Of a stretch of 64,000 nucleotides of DNA, positions 7,758 through 16,457 are shown in pieces (positions within the stretch are counted from its first letter, which is position 1; every line of letters starts with the position of its first letter). The stretch spans positions 1 to 64,000 of the forward strand of contig CALEKY010000142.1 of assembly GCA_937902995.1 (NCBI GenBank). Reading direction: 5' to 3'. Source of the DNA: an uncultured Sinobacteraceae bacterium (GTDB taxonomy: Bacteria > Pseudomonadota > Gammaproteobacteria > Steroidobacterales > Steroidobacteraceae). The notes under the pieces were generated by a model, which saw only the letters and a program-made list of their open reading frames with translations, was not told the DNA's origin and made no database searches. The position numbers and the translations under genes are program-made.

Positions 7758-9263
7758 ATGCCGACATCGCTCGTGGACGCGTTGGCCGCGGTCGCAGACA
7801 AGCGTCCGCAGGCCACTGCCCTCGTCTGGCGCGAAACGCGCTGGACGTATGGCGACCTCGCGCGCGCGATACAAGCTTTGCGGATCCATCTTGCCGGCAG
7901 AGTCGCGCGCGGCTCGCGCGTGGCGCTGCTGCTGCGCAACTCCCCGCAATACGTGGCGCTCTACTACGCGACGCTAGCCGCCGGCTGCGTTGCGGTGCCG
8001 CTCAATGCGCAAGAACGAACTCCGGTTCTGGCAAGACAGATCCAGCACTGCGGAGCTGCCCTGCTCGCCGGGGATGCGGACCATCCTGAGTGGCCTGCGT
8101 TGACGAATGCACTCGCCGAAAGTGACGTTCAAACGCTCGCTGTGCCGATGGGGAACGGTTCCGAAGCTCTGAGCGCCCTGCTCGACTTGTCTGCCTCAGA
8201 CACTCAAGCTCAGAACGCACCGCTCGTCGCGGACGAGCTCGCGGCAATCATCTACACCTCCGGTACGACAGGCCGACCGAAGGGCGTCATGCTGAGCCAC
8301 CGGAATCTGCGCTCGAATGCCGAAGCCATCATCGAGTACCTCGGCTTGAACGAGACGGATCGCGGCCTGTGCGTGTTGCCGTTTCACTTCTCGTACGGCA
8401 ATTCGGTGCTGCACAGCCACCTACTTTGCGGTGCCGAGCTCGTGCTCGAAGACAACTTCGCCTTCCCGCAAGCCACGCTCCAGAAATTGCAGGATGCCGC
8501 CATCACCGGCTTCGCGGGAGTCCCGTCCACATTCGCACTGCTGCTCGGACGTTGCCGGTTACAGGATTTCGATCTGAGCAAGTTGCGCTACATCACTCAG
8601 GCAGGTGGAGCCATGCCGCCGGCCTTGATCGAGCGGCTGCACGCGCAGGCGCCTCACGTCCGGATCTTCATCATGTACGGCCAGACGGAAGCCACAGCCC
8701 GGCTGACGTATCTGCCGCCCGACAAGCTGCATGAGAAATTGGGTTCGGTCGGCATTCCGATTCCTGGCGTGGAAATCGATGTCCGCGATGAGAGCGGCTC
8801 CGTCGCCGTCGGCAACGTCGGCGAGATCTGTGCTCGCGGCCCGAACGTGATGCTCGGCTATTGGAACGATCCGGAAGCCACCGCCGCCGTCATCAAGGAC
8901 GGATGGCTGCACACCGGCGATCTCGGCTATCGCGATGAAGACGGCTACTTGTACATCAAGGGCCGCAAGGTCGAGATGATCAAAGTCGGCGCATTCCGCA
9001 TCAGCCCGCAGGAAGTCGAAGAGGTCCTTGCATCGCTGGACGGCGTCGAAGAAGTGGCCGTCACCGGCATTCCCGACGAGGTGCTCGGGCAGGCTGTCAA
9101 GGCAGTCATCGTGCCCAAGCCGGGCGTGAAGCTGGAGATGATGGCCGTCAAAGCCCACTGCCGTCAGAACCTCGCTGCCTATAAGGTTCCGAAAGTCGTC
9201 GAGTTCGCCAAAGAGCTCCCGAAAACCTCTTCGGGCAAAGTTCAGCGTTTGAAATTGGGATAA
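7758..9263 (+). CDS. AMP-dependent acyl/aminoacyl ligase
   Basis: A 501-residue ANL-superfamily enzyme that adenylates a carboxylic acid and passes it to a thiol. The P-loop-like motif YTSGTTGRPKGVMLSHRN, the hinge region TGDLGYRDEDGYLYIKGR and the C-terminal catalytic Lys in KTSSGKVQRLKL are all present. It lies directly after an ACP gene, so loading that carrier is the likely job. The substrate cannot be read from the sequence. A second ligase of this superfamily is at 14.9 kb. The ATG is close behind the ACP stop, suggesting one transcript. Confidence 0.88.
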   Translation: MPTSLVDALAAVADKRPQATALVWRETRWTYGDLARAIQALRIHLAGRVARGSRVALLLRNSPQYVALYYATLAAGCVAVPLNAQERTPVLARQIQHCGAALLAGDADHPEWPALTNALAESDVQTLAVPMGNGSEALSALLDLSASDTQAQNAPLVADELAAIIYTSGTTGRPKGVMLSHRNLRSNAEAIIEYLGLNETDRGLCVLPFHFSYGNSVLHSHLLCGAELVLEDNFAFPQATLQKLQDAAITGFAGVPSTFALLLGRCRLQDFDLSKLRYITQAGGAMPPALIERLHAQAPHVRIFIMYGQTEATARLTYLPPDKLHEKLGSVGIPIPGVEIDVRDESGSVAVGNVGEICARGPNVMLGYWNDPEATAAVIKDGWLHTGDLGYRDEDGYLYIKGRKVEMIKVGAFRISPQEVEEVLASLDGVEEVAVTGIPDEVLGQAVKAVIVPKPGVKLEMMAVKAHCRQNLAAYKVPKVVEFAKELPKTSSGKVQRLKLG

Positions 9264-9280
9264 ACAAAAGAGATCGACAC

Positions 9281-10276
9281 ATGACACTTGGAAACGACAC
9301 GGTGGATCCCCGCGTTCTGGAGATCGATGGCGATAAGACGATCGAATCGATCTGCCAACGGATGCGCGAAATCCTGTCCGGCGAACTGTCCCGGCGCGGC
9401 TTCGTCATTGCGATGTCCGGCGGCATCGACAGCTCCGTGTGCGCGGCGCTTGCGGTCCGCGCGCTCGGTCCGCAGCGCGTGTTCGGCCTGCTATTGCCCG
9501 AGCGCGATTCCTCAGGCTTCAGCACCCAGCGCGGCAAGCTCCTCGCCGAGCACCTGAAGATCCAGTACGAAGTTCACGACATCGCGCCGACGCTCGAGGC
9601 GATCGGCTGCTACCGTTGGCGAGACGAGGCGATCCGCCGCGTATTCCCCGACTACGGCGAAGGATGGAAGAACAAGATCGTGATCTCGGGTGGCATCGAC
9701 GGCCAGATCAATCATTTCCAGCTCGTCGTGCAGACGCCGAGCGGCGAAGTGAAACAGGAGCGCCTGGGTCTGCGCGAGTATCTGCAGATCGTTGCGGCCA
9801 CGAACTTCAAGCAGCGTATCCGCAAGACGGTCGAGTACTTCCATGCGGATCGATTGAATTACGCCGTCATCGGCACGCCGAACCGCCTCGAGTACGACCA
9901 AGGCTTCTTCGTCAAGAACGGCGACGGCAGCGCCGACATCAAGCCGATCGCCCACTTGTACAAGTCGCAGGTGTATGCGTTGGCGCGCCACATGAAGCTG
10001 CCCGACGACATCTGCAACGCAATCCCAACGACGGACACATACAGCCTCGCGCAAGGCCAGGACGAGTTCTACTTCGCGCTGCCCTACCAGAAAATGGATC
10101 TTGCGCTCTGGGCGTACAACCACGGGCGCTCGCCGGCCGCGCTCGCGGCAGCGATCGGAATTACCGAGCAGCAAGCGGCTAACGTGTATCGCGACATCGA
10201 GGCGAAACGGCGTGCGACGCGGTACTTGCACCTGAAGCCTGTGCTGGTCGAGCCCGTTCCGGAATTGAAGCTCTAA
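9281..10276 (+). CDS. NadE-like PP-loop amidating enzyme (NAD+ synthetase family)
   Basis: A 331-residue protein with PP-loop SGGIDSS starting at S46, and the NadE family stretches GTPNRLEYDQGF, KNGDGSADIKPIAHLYKSQV and a C-terminal QGQDEF. There is no N-terminal nitrilase domain, so ammonia would be the nitrogen donor. NadE amidates an adenylated carboxylate. Its location behind an ACP and a ligase, inside a polysaccharide locus, suggests a dedicated amidation step rather than, or in addition to, NAD synthesis. That is inference: the sequence keeps the family motifs, and a true NAD synthetase role cannot be excluded without knowing whether another nadE exists in the genome. Confidence 0.8.
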   Translation: MTLGNDTVDPRVLEIDGDKTIESICQRMREILSGELSRRGFVIAMSGGIDSSVCAALAVRALGPQRVFGLLLPERDSSGFSTQRGKLLAEHLKIQYEVHDIAPTLEAIGCYRWRDEAIRRVFPDYGEGWKNKIVISGGIDGQINHFQLVVQTPSGEVKQERLGLREYLQIVAATNFKQRIRKTVEYFHADRLNYAVIGTPNRLEYDQGFFVKNGDGSADIKPIAHLYKSQVYALARHMKLPDDICNAIPTTDTYSLAQGQDEFYFALPYQKMDLALWAYNHGRSPAALAAAIGITEQQAANVYRDIEAKRRATRYLHLKPVLVEPVPELKL

Positions 10277-10306
10277 GAGCTCGCCGAGACCGCGGCGGCA
10301 ATACAT

Positions 10307-10341
10307 GAAGGCGAGCCGAAGGAACGCTTCGGCTCGCCTTC
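10307..10341. terminator. Bidirectional terminator between convergent genes
   Basis: A perfect 15-base-pair stem (10307-10321 with 10327-10341) around a five-base loop, followed on the plus strand by a T-rich tract to about 10349. It separates the NadE-like gene (plus, stop 10276) and the SGNH-like gene (minus, stop 10355). The T-tract favours the plus direction. Confidence 0.85.
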
Positions 10342-10354
10342 TTCCTTTTGAGCG

Positions 10355-11131
10355 TTACTGTGCAGCCGCCGCGGTTGCGGCCCGCTCTGCCGGACGCTCA
10401 CGAAGCGCCTTCGCGAGGGCCCGTACGAACGCCGCAGCAACCCACCGTTGCCCCGCAGGATTGAGGTGTCCGCCGTCGTGCGTGTACTCGTGCGCGAGCG
10501 AATACACGGTGCGGCCTTTGAACTGGAATGAGCTCCGCGAACCGTCGGCTCGAGTGGATTCGAGCGCGGCCAGGTCGAAGAACAACTCGCTGCCATAACG
10601 ATCGCGCAGCGCATCGTTGAATGCGTTCCGCATTGCATTCTCGGTGTCGACTGGAATGTCGCGACCGAGCAGTCGATTCACTCTGACCTTCCAACCCGTC
10701 CATTCTGCACGCAGGGGCATGGTCATGTGCATCAAACGGATGTCGGGCCGCTGCTTCGCAATTACCTCGACGAGACGTGCATAGCACGCCGCCATTGCTT
10801 CGGCGTCGAGCGGCGTACTTCTTCCCAGATCGACGTAGCAGAACTTCATCACGGCGAGGTCGTAGGCGGGCCGCTCCGGACGCATGAGCAAGGACTCGAA
10901 CGCGTCGCACTTGCTCTGCGGATCGCCGTTCTTACCGATGTTGGAATGAAACAATCCCGGACCCGAGTCGGGCGGTACGGTCGTGATCTCTGCAATCCGG
11001 ATCGACACTCCGCATTCGCCGGCCAGCGAAGCAAGGCCAGCCAGGATATTTCTCCCGACGGACTGATGGCCGAACAGAATACGGGACGATCCAACCGTCT
11101 CCAGATCGGCTTTGAGCTCAGCGGTACTCAA
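10355..11131 (-). CDS. SGNH/GDSL-hydrolase-like protein, no signal peptide
   Basis: A 258-residue protein, clearly paralogous to the lipoprotein at 14.0 kb: shared motifs include HQSVGRN near the N-terminus, GPGLFHxNxGxNG, KFCYxDLG in the middle and a C-terminal YTHDGGHL block. The last resembles the Asp-His catalytic block of SGNH esterases; the GDSL Ser block is not typical. It starts at TTG with a GAGG site seven bases upstream; no ATG exists nearby. Unlike its paralog it lacks a signal peptide and would act in the cytoplasm. Gene order (acyltransferase just upstream) suggests acyl-group handling. Function is a guess. Confidence 0.65.
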   Translation of the reverse strand: MSTAELKADLETVGSSRILFGHQSVGRNILAGLASLAGECGVSIRIAEITTVPPDSGPGLFHSNIGKNGDPQSKCDAFESLLMRPERPAYDLAVMKFCYVDLGRSTPLDAEAMAACYARLVEVIAKQRPDIRLMHMTMPLRAEWTGWKVRVNRLLGRDIPVDTENAMRNAFNDALRDRYGSELFFDLAALESTRADGSRSSFQFKGRTVYSLAHEYTHDGGHLNPAGQRWVAAAFVRALAKALRERPAERAATAAAAQ

Positions 11132-11159
11132 ACGAATACCTCGCGGTAGAGAGACGAAG

Positions 11160-11744
11160 TCAGGCGCTGCTTTGCGCGGCTTCGGCGGATCCTGCTGTTT
11201 CGGGATTGCTCAATCCGGGAGGCCGCTTGCGCCACCCAACGACGCGAGCAGGATTGCCGGCGACCAACGCGTACGGCGGAATGGACTTGTTCACCACCGC
11301 GCCGGCCGACACGATCGCACCACGCCCAATGGTCACGCCGGGCATGACGAAGACATTGGCGCCCAGCCAGACATCGTCTTCGATCACGACGGGCTTCTTC
11401 TCCCATCCCTGGAGCAACCATGGCGTATCTGGATCCTCGAATCGATGGTTCACCGACCAGATCTTGGTGTCAGGTCCGAAACCGACCCAATCGCCGATCG
11501 TGACCCCGCCTCCGCCCGTGATGAACACACCGCGCGCAAGGTTGCAATTCGAACCGATCGAAACGTTTTCCGGGTTCGTGACCCGCAGGCCCACTTGCAA
11601 GACCGTGTTACGCCCAAGGCTCTTGAAGAAGAAGCGCATCAAGCGTGCGCGCAGCCAAACGCCTGCGCCCAGCGGGAAACCGCAGAGCACCCCAAGCGCA
11701 AGGCCCTTGAGCTCGTCGCGCAACTTCCACCACAACCGTTTCAT
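11160..11744 (-). CDS. Hexapeptide-repeat (left-handed beta-helix) acyltransferase
   Basis: A 194-residue member of the WcaF/maltose-acetyltransferase-like branch. Repeated isoleucine-patch hexapeptides (for example VSIGSN, VTIGDW, VVIEDDVWLGANVFVMPGV, TIGRGAIVSAGAVV) form the beta-helix; the catalytic His is probably in SVNHRFED. The C-terminal IPPYALVAGNPARVV is a family hallmark. It would O- or N-acetylate a sugar donor or lipid-linked intermediate using acetyl-CoA. It sits between an asparagine synthetase and an SGNH-like gene on the same strand, spaced tightly. Confidence 0.88.
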   Translation of the reverse strand: MKRLWWKLRDELKGLALGVLCGFPLGAGVWLRARLMRFFFKSLGRNTVLQVGLRVTNPENVSIGSNCNLARGVFITGGGGVTIGDWVGFGPDTKIWSVNHRFEDPDTPWLLQGWEKKPVVIEDDVWLGANVFVMPGVTIGRGAIVSAGAVVNKSIPPYALVAGNPARVVGWRKRPPGLSNPETAGSAEAAQSSA

Positions 11745-11782
11745 CGCAATCGAAACTCCAGATCATCCGGCAGCGCGCAGCA

Positions 11783-13732
11783 TCAAGCCGCGACCCGGGA
11801 ACCGGCCGGCTCGAACTGCTCGACGAACAAACGATGCAAAAGCTGTGTCGATACAGCGACCGCAAGCCCCATCTCTTCGCGCTCGCTGAGACCGGCCGCA
11901 TTTCGCGATCCCTTTTCCCGCAATCTCTGCACCGCCACAGGATCCACCAGCCCTACCTGCTCGAGCGCTTCCTTCCGCAAGAGCACACTGCCGAGATTGT
12001 CTTGCTCGTCCGCAAAACAGGCGGCGATGGGCGCGCGATATGGCTGCTTCGGACGCTTCGCAACGGACGACGGCAGTAGATCCTTGAAAGCCTCTTTTAG
12101 AACGTACTTTTCGTTCAGTGCACGCATCTTGAACTTGGGCGGAATGCGCGCGGCGAGCTCGATCACCCGGTGATCCAAGAACGGCACGCGCCCCTCCACC
12201 GAGTGTCCCATCATCATGCGATCGCCCTGCGAGCTCAACAAATAGCACGACATGAAGAGCGTCAGCTCGAGGTACTGAGCACGGCACAGCGGGTGCCAAC
12301 GCGCTCGGTCCGGATCCAGGTAGCTTTCGAGATCCGCGAGGAGCGCCTCCTCCGCTTGCATTTGCGCCCGAACGGGCTCGGCGAAGAATCTCCTGATCTG
12401 CATCGTGTTTCGCCACCGGATCCGATGCGAGTAATACGGATCCGATGTGTTCTCGAGCCCCGGCCGAAAGAACGATCGCCAAAAAGCGTCGGCCTTCGGA
12501 TCCCGCTTGATGTACCCGTAGAGACGGGACAGCAAATGCTGGCGCCATGCAGAGTCGGGAAAACGCGCCCAGAAGCGCCGTACCTTGTCTTCGCGGAAGA
12601 TGTTGTAGCCGGCGAATATTTCGTCGGCGCCCTCGCCCGTGAGCACGACCTTGATGCCGTTCTCGCGCACGAGCTCTGCCAGCCTGAGCAGCGGTGCCGG
12701 CGCAGTCCGCATGATCGGCTTCTCCGCATACCAGACGACATCCTTGAACGCGCGCCCGATATCGCCGGCATCGACCTCGACCTGGCGGTGATCCGTGCCT
12801 AGATGCTCGACCATCTCCTGCTGGTATCGACGCTCGTCGAAACGCTCGTCCTTGAATCCCACGGAGAACGTGATGAGGTCATTGACGTGATGGCGCTTCA
12901 CCAGTGCAGTCAAGATCGATGAATCGAGGCCGCCGCTGAGATAAGTTGCGACCGGGACGTCCGAACGCAGCTGCAAGCGGACGGCGTCCTGCAACAGCTC
13001 GCGTACCTGCTCCGTCCAGTAGCCGAGCGTACGCTCTTCGTACTCGTGCTCGCCCGGAAAGCGGTGACGCCAATAACAGTGTTCGCTCCGTCCCTCCGGG
13101 GTCAGCACCAGCATGCGCCCGGGAGCGAGCTCCTCGACATTCTTGAACGACGTACGGGGCGGCACAGTCACCCACAGGCCGGCGACTTGGCCGAGCGCAA
13201 CGGGATCGATCTCGGCGCGCAGGCCCCCGTGGGCCAGGATCGCCTTCATCTCCGAGCCGAATAGAACCGCTCCGTCCGGCAAGGTGGCGTGAAAGAGCGG
13301 GCGAATTCCGACGCGGTCGCGCACCAGGATCAGCCGGCGACGAGGCCGGTCCCACAAAGCAATGGCGAACTGCCCGTTCAAGTCCTCGACGAAATCGAGG
13401 CCCTTCTCCTCGTAGAGATGAACGATGGTCTCGGTGTCGCTCTGAGTTCGAAACGTGTGGCCGCGCTTCTTCAGATCCTCGCGCAGCTCGACGTAATTGA
13501 AGATCTCGCCGTTGAAGGCGATCCAGATCGTGCCGTCCTCGTTACACAAGGGCTGCTGGCCGGTGCTCAAATCGATGATCGACAGCCTGCGATGGCCGAG
13601 GCCGATCCCCGGCTCGGTGTGATAGCCCTCTTCGTCGGGTCCACGGTGCGTCAACGCGTTGGTCATGCGCTCCAGAGCTTCTCGGTCGACTGGACGCTTG
13701 TCGTAATGCCAGATTCCTGCTACGCCACACAT
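11783..13732 (-). CDS. asnB: Asparagine synthetase (glutamine-hydrolysing) family amidotransferase 1
   Basis: A 649-residue, full-length AsnB-type enzyme. Cys2 of MCGVAG is the glutaminase nucleophile; RRLSIIDL, NGEIFNY and the synthetase PP-loop SGGLDSS at 266-272, plus TGEGADEIFAGY, are intact. It activates a carboxylate with ATP and amidates it with ammonia from glutamine. I start at the ATG that puts Cys at position 2; the frame runs 35 codons further upstream without support. It is the first of five AsnB homologs in the window and leads a three-gene minus operon with an acyltransferase and an SGNH-like protein, so its acceptor is more likely a polysaccharide constituent than free aspartate. 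Confidence 0.88.
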   Translation of the reverse strand: MCGVAGIWHYDKRPVDREALERMTNALTHRGPDEEGYHTEPGIGLGHRRLSIIDLSTGQQPLCNEDGTIWIAFNGEIFNYVELREDLKKRGHTFRTQSDTETIVHLYEEKGLDFVEDLNGQFAIALWDRPRRRLILVRDRVGIRPLFHATLPDGAVLFGSEMKAILAHGGLRAEIDPVALGQVAGLWVTVPPRTSFKNVEELAPGRMLVLTPEGRSEHCYWRHRFPGEHEYEERTLGYWTEQVRELLQDAVRLQLRSDVPVATYLSGGLDSSILTALVKRHHVNDLITFSVGFKDERFDERRYQQEMVEHLGTDHRQVEVDAGDIGRAFKDVVWYAEKPIMRTAPAPLLRLAELVRENGIKVVLTGEGADEIFAGYNIFREDKVRRFWARFPDSAWRQHLLSRLYGYIKRDPKADAFWRSFFRPGLENTSDPYYSHRIRWRNTMQIRRFFAEPVRAQMQAEEALLADLESYLDPDRARWHPLCRAQYLELTLFMSCYLLSSQGDRMMMGHSVEGRVPFLDHRVIELAARIPPKFKMRALNEKYVLKEAFKDLLPSSVAKRPKQPYRAPIAACFADEQDNLGSVLLRKEALEQVGLVDPVAVQRLREKGSRNAAGLSEREEMGLAVAVSTQLLHRLFVEQFEPAGSRVAA

Positions 13733-14007
13733 GACCGCTCGAAAATGTGAACCGCTGGGGACGAAAAAGAGGCGCTCCAGTATAGGCACGCCTCGACCGC
13801 GAAGCTGAGCACTTACGCACAATGTGCGATTCGACACAAAGGACGAGTGTGCCAGTCGCTACTGTATGACACCATTCTCCGTTCGTTCAGAGTCGCATTC
13901 TGGAACGCTGGCATAATTCAAGAGCGCTCGTTTGCGACCTGACGAACAATCCTTAGCCTGGCGTCACCCGCCTGACCAGCCTGCTGCTCCAAAGGAGGAA
14001 GCTGCTA

Positions 14008-14868
14008 ATGACAAGCCGCTACACAACTCTCGCATGTCTAGTGCTCACACTTGGACTCGTAGGATGCCAAGAGCAAGCGGCGGATCACCCGGAACCGACC
14101 ATCGATCTCGCACAGGTCAAAGCTGACCTCGAGACACTGGCAGGCGCGCGCGTTTACTTCGCACACCAGTCCGTCGGTAGGAACCTGCTGAAAGGCATCG
14201 ACATGCTGATGGCGGAGACTGGGGTGATGCTACGCATTGAGGAAGTGAAGCCGGGCGAAGCGGCTCCCGAAGGGCCGGGACTGTTTCACGCCAACGTCGG
14301 CGAGAACGGCATTGCCGACAGCAAGATTTCGGCGTTCGTCGCGGATGTTACCGCGGCGGCACCCTATGACGTCGCACTACTCAAGTTTTGTTATACGGAC
14401 CTCGGCGGCGACGACGCCCAGGACAAGTCGGCTCGAGAACTGTTCGACCGCTACAGCAAGATGGTTGCTGACGTCAAGCAACAGCAGCCGAACACGATGA
14501 TCCTGCATTCGACCATTCCGCTGCGTGCCGATCCTCCGGGAAAGAAAGCAAAGCTTCAGCGCCTCCTCGGCATGTCTACGAGCACCGACCAGGGCAACAT
14601 CCTGCGCTTCGAATACAACTCGCTCCTACGGACGAGCGAGCCGCAATCGCTGATCTTCGACGTCGCACGGCTCGAAGCGACCCGATTCGACGGCTCGCTA
14701 CTCACGTTCCGGTCGAACGGCCGTGAATTCGAGGTGCTCGCCCCTGAGCATACGTACGACGGCGGGCACCTTGACGATCCGGCGAAGCGCTACTTCGCTG
14801 CCAAGTTTCTCCACATGCTTGCAGAGGCAGTGCGCTCGCGCACCAGCCAAGTGACCCAGGCTCTATGA
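14008..14868 (+). CDS. SGNH-like lipoprotein
   Basis: A 286-residue lipoprotein, paralog of the protein encoded at 10.4-11.1 kb. Signal peptide and lipobox LVGC give acylated Cys20. The body keeps HQSVGRNLL, GPGLFHANVG, KFCYTDLGG and the C-terminal YDGGHL. A strong ribosome site (AAAGGAGGA) precedes the ATG, and the stop overlaps the start of the next gene by four bases (ATGA), so it is translationally coupled with the exosortase-associated ligase. If an esterase, it would act in the periplasm or at the outer membrane, for instance removing or transferring acyl groups on exported glycan. Function unproven. Confidence 0.65.
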   Translation: MTSRYTTLACLVLTLGLVGCQEQAADHPEPTIDLAQVKADLETLAGARVYFAHQSVGRNLLKGIDMLMAETGVMLRIEEVKPGEAAPEGPGLFHANVGENGIADSKISAFVADVTAAAPYDVALLKFCYTDLGGDDAQDKSARELFDRYSKMVADVKQQQPNTMILHSTIPLRADPPGKKAKLQRLLGMSTSTDQGNILRFEYNSLLRTSEPQSLIFDVARLEATRFDGSLLTFRSNGREFEVLAPEHTYDGGHLDDPAKRYFAAKFLHMLAEAVRSRTSQVTQAL

Positions 14869-16457
14869 CGCTCCTTCATGAATTGGCTCTCGAATCGGCC
14901 CAGCGCTCCCCGAACGCAACTGCGTTGCGGTTCAAGGGTGCGGGCCTCACGTACGGCGAGCTCGCATCTCAGATCGATGCGTTCGCCTCGTCGTTGATCG
15001 ACCTCGGGCTCGAGCGTCACGATCGCGTCGGCATCTACCTCCCCAAGCAGTTCGAGAATGTCGTGGCGATGTTCGGCGCGGCTCGCGCCGGTTGCGTATT
15101 CGTTCCGGTGAATCCTGTGCTGAAGGCGCCGCAGGTACAGCACATCTTGCGCGATTGCAATGTACGCGCCTTCGTGACGTCGCCGGAGCGCTTGGCAGGA
15201 CTCGAGAGTGTGTTGAGTGCTTGCCCAGACCTACGACACATCATTGTCGTCGGCGACCGCGCGACAAACCCCTCGCCCATCAGATCGGATCTTCAGATTG
15301 CTGGCTGGGCAGACATGATCCGCGCGAGCAACGCAGCACGCACGCATCGTGTGATCGACATGGATATGGTCGCGATCCTGTACACGTCGGGCAGCACGGG
15401 ACGCCCCAAAGGAGTCGTCCTTTCGCACCGGAACATGGTCACGGGGGCACGGAGCGTCGCGCAGTACCTGGAAAATCGCCCCGAAGATCGCTTGCTCGCC
15501 GTCCTGCCATTTAGCTTCGACTACGGTTTCAGTCAGCTGTCGACGGCATTCTCCGTCGGGGCCAGCGTGACGCTCATGGATCATCTGCTCCCTCGCGATG
15601 TGATCAGAATGGTTGCTCGTGAGCACATCACGGGGCTCGCAGGCGTGCCGCCCCTGTGGTCGCAGCTTGCGGACCTCGACTGGCCCGAGGAAGCCGTCGA
15701 GCACTTGCGTTACATCACGAACTCGGGCGGTGCTATGCCCGGCGCGATTCTGGAGAAGCTGCGGCGCTCACTTCCGAAGACGCAGGTGTTCCTGATGTAC
15801 GGTCTCACGGAAGCCTTTCGGTCCACCTACTTGCCGCCCTCCGAGATCGATCGTCGGCCTGGGTCGATCGGGAAAGCCATCCCCAATGCGGAGATCATGG
15901 TCGTGCGGCCAGATGGAACGCCTTGCGATCCCCACGAACCCGGAGAGCTCGTGCATCGTGGATCGCTCGTCGCGCTCGGCTATTGGAACGATCCGGAGAA
16001 AACAGCTGAGCGCTACAAGCCCGCGCCGGGCCGACCTGCGGGAATCGTGACGCCGGAACTTGCAGTCTGGTCCGGCGACACCGTGAAGATGGACGAGGAT
16101 GGATACCTGTACTTCATCGGACGTCGCGACGAAATGATCAAGACATCGGGTTATCGCGTCAGCCCATCCGAGATCGAAGAAGTCATCTTCGCGACCGGGC
16201 TCGTCGCCGACGCGGCGGCACTCGGCGTGCCGCATGCCGAGCTTGGGCAAGCCATCGTGCTGGTCGCCGTACCGGCACCCGGTCGCACGGCCGATGAAGC
16301 TCCGCTTCTCGATGCCTGCCGACGCGATCTGCCCGCGTTCATGGTGCCGTCGAAGATCATCTGGCGCGACGAGCTGCCCAGGAATCCCAATGGCAAGTAC
16401 GATCGCGCCGGCCTCGCCAAGGAATATGCAAATCTGTTCACGGTGGGCGTGCAATGA
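14865..16457 (+). CDS. Acyl-CoA ligase-like enzyme, exosortase A system-associated
   Basis: A 530-residue ANL-superfamily adenylating enzyme with YTSGSTGRPKGVVLSHRN, hinge region DGYLYFIGRRDEMIKTSGYR and C-terminal Lys in NPNGKYDR. A ligase followed directly by a PLP decarboxylase is the arrangement known in exosortase A loci, and the gene here overlaps the decarboxylase start by four bases. It would activate an unknown carboxylic or amino acid for loading onto an acyl carrier protein; the second ACP (31.8 kb) or the first (7.5 kb) is the candidate. Part of a coupled chain lipoprotein-ligase-decarboxylase-racemase. Confidence 0.88.
   Translation: MTLLHELALESAQRSPNATALRFKGAGLTYGELASQIDAFASSLIDLGLERHDRVGIYLPKQFENVVAMFGAARAGCVFVPVNPVLKAPQVQHILRDCNVRAFVTSPERLAGLESVLSACPDLRHIIVVGDRATNPSPIRSDLQIAGWADMIRASNAARTHRVIDMDMVAILYTSGSTGRPKGVVLSHRNMVTGARSVAQYLENRPEDRLLAVLPFSFDYGFSQLSTAFSVGASVTLMDHLLPRDVIRMVAREHITGLAGVPPLWSQLADLDWPEEAVEHLRYITNSGGAMPGAILEKLRRSLPKTQVFLMYGLTEAFRSTYLPPSEIDRRPGSIGKAIPNAEIMVVRPDGTPCDPHEPGELVHRGSLVALGYWNDPEKTAERYKPAPGRPAGIVTPELAVWSGDTVKMDEDGYLYFIGRRDEMIKTSGYRVSPSEIEEVIFATGLVADAAALGVPHAELGQAIVLVAVPAPGRTADEAPLLDACRRDLPAFMVPSKIIWRDELPRNPNGKYDRAGLAKEYANLFTVGVQ

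Noticed and set aside
13816..13828. Small dyad CGCAC-AAT-GTGCG between asnB and the SGNH lipoprotein
   Set aside because: Five-base arms are expected by chance at this GC content; no other support.
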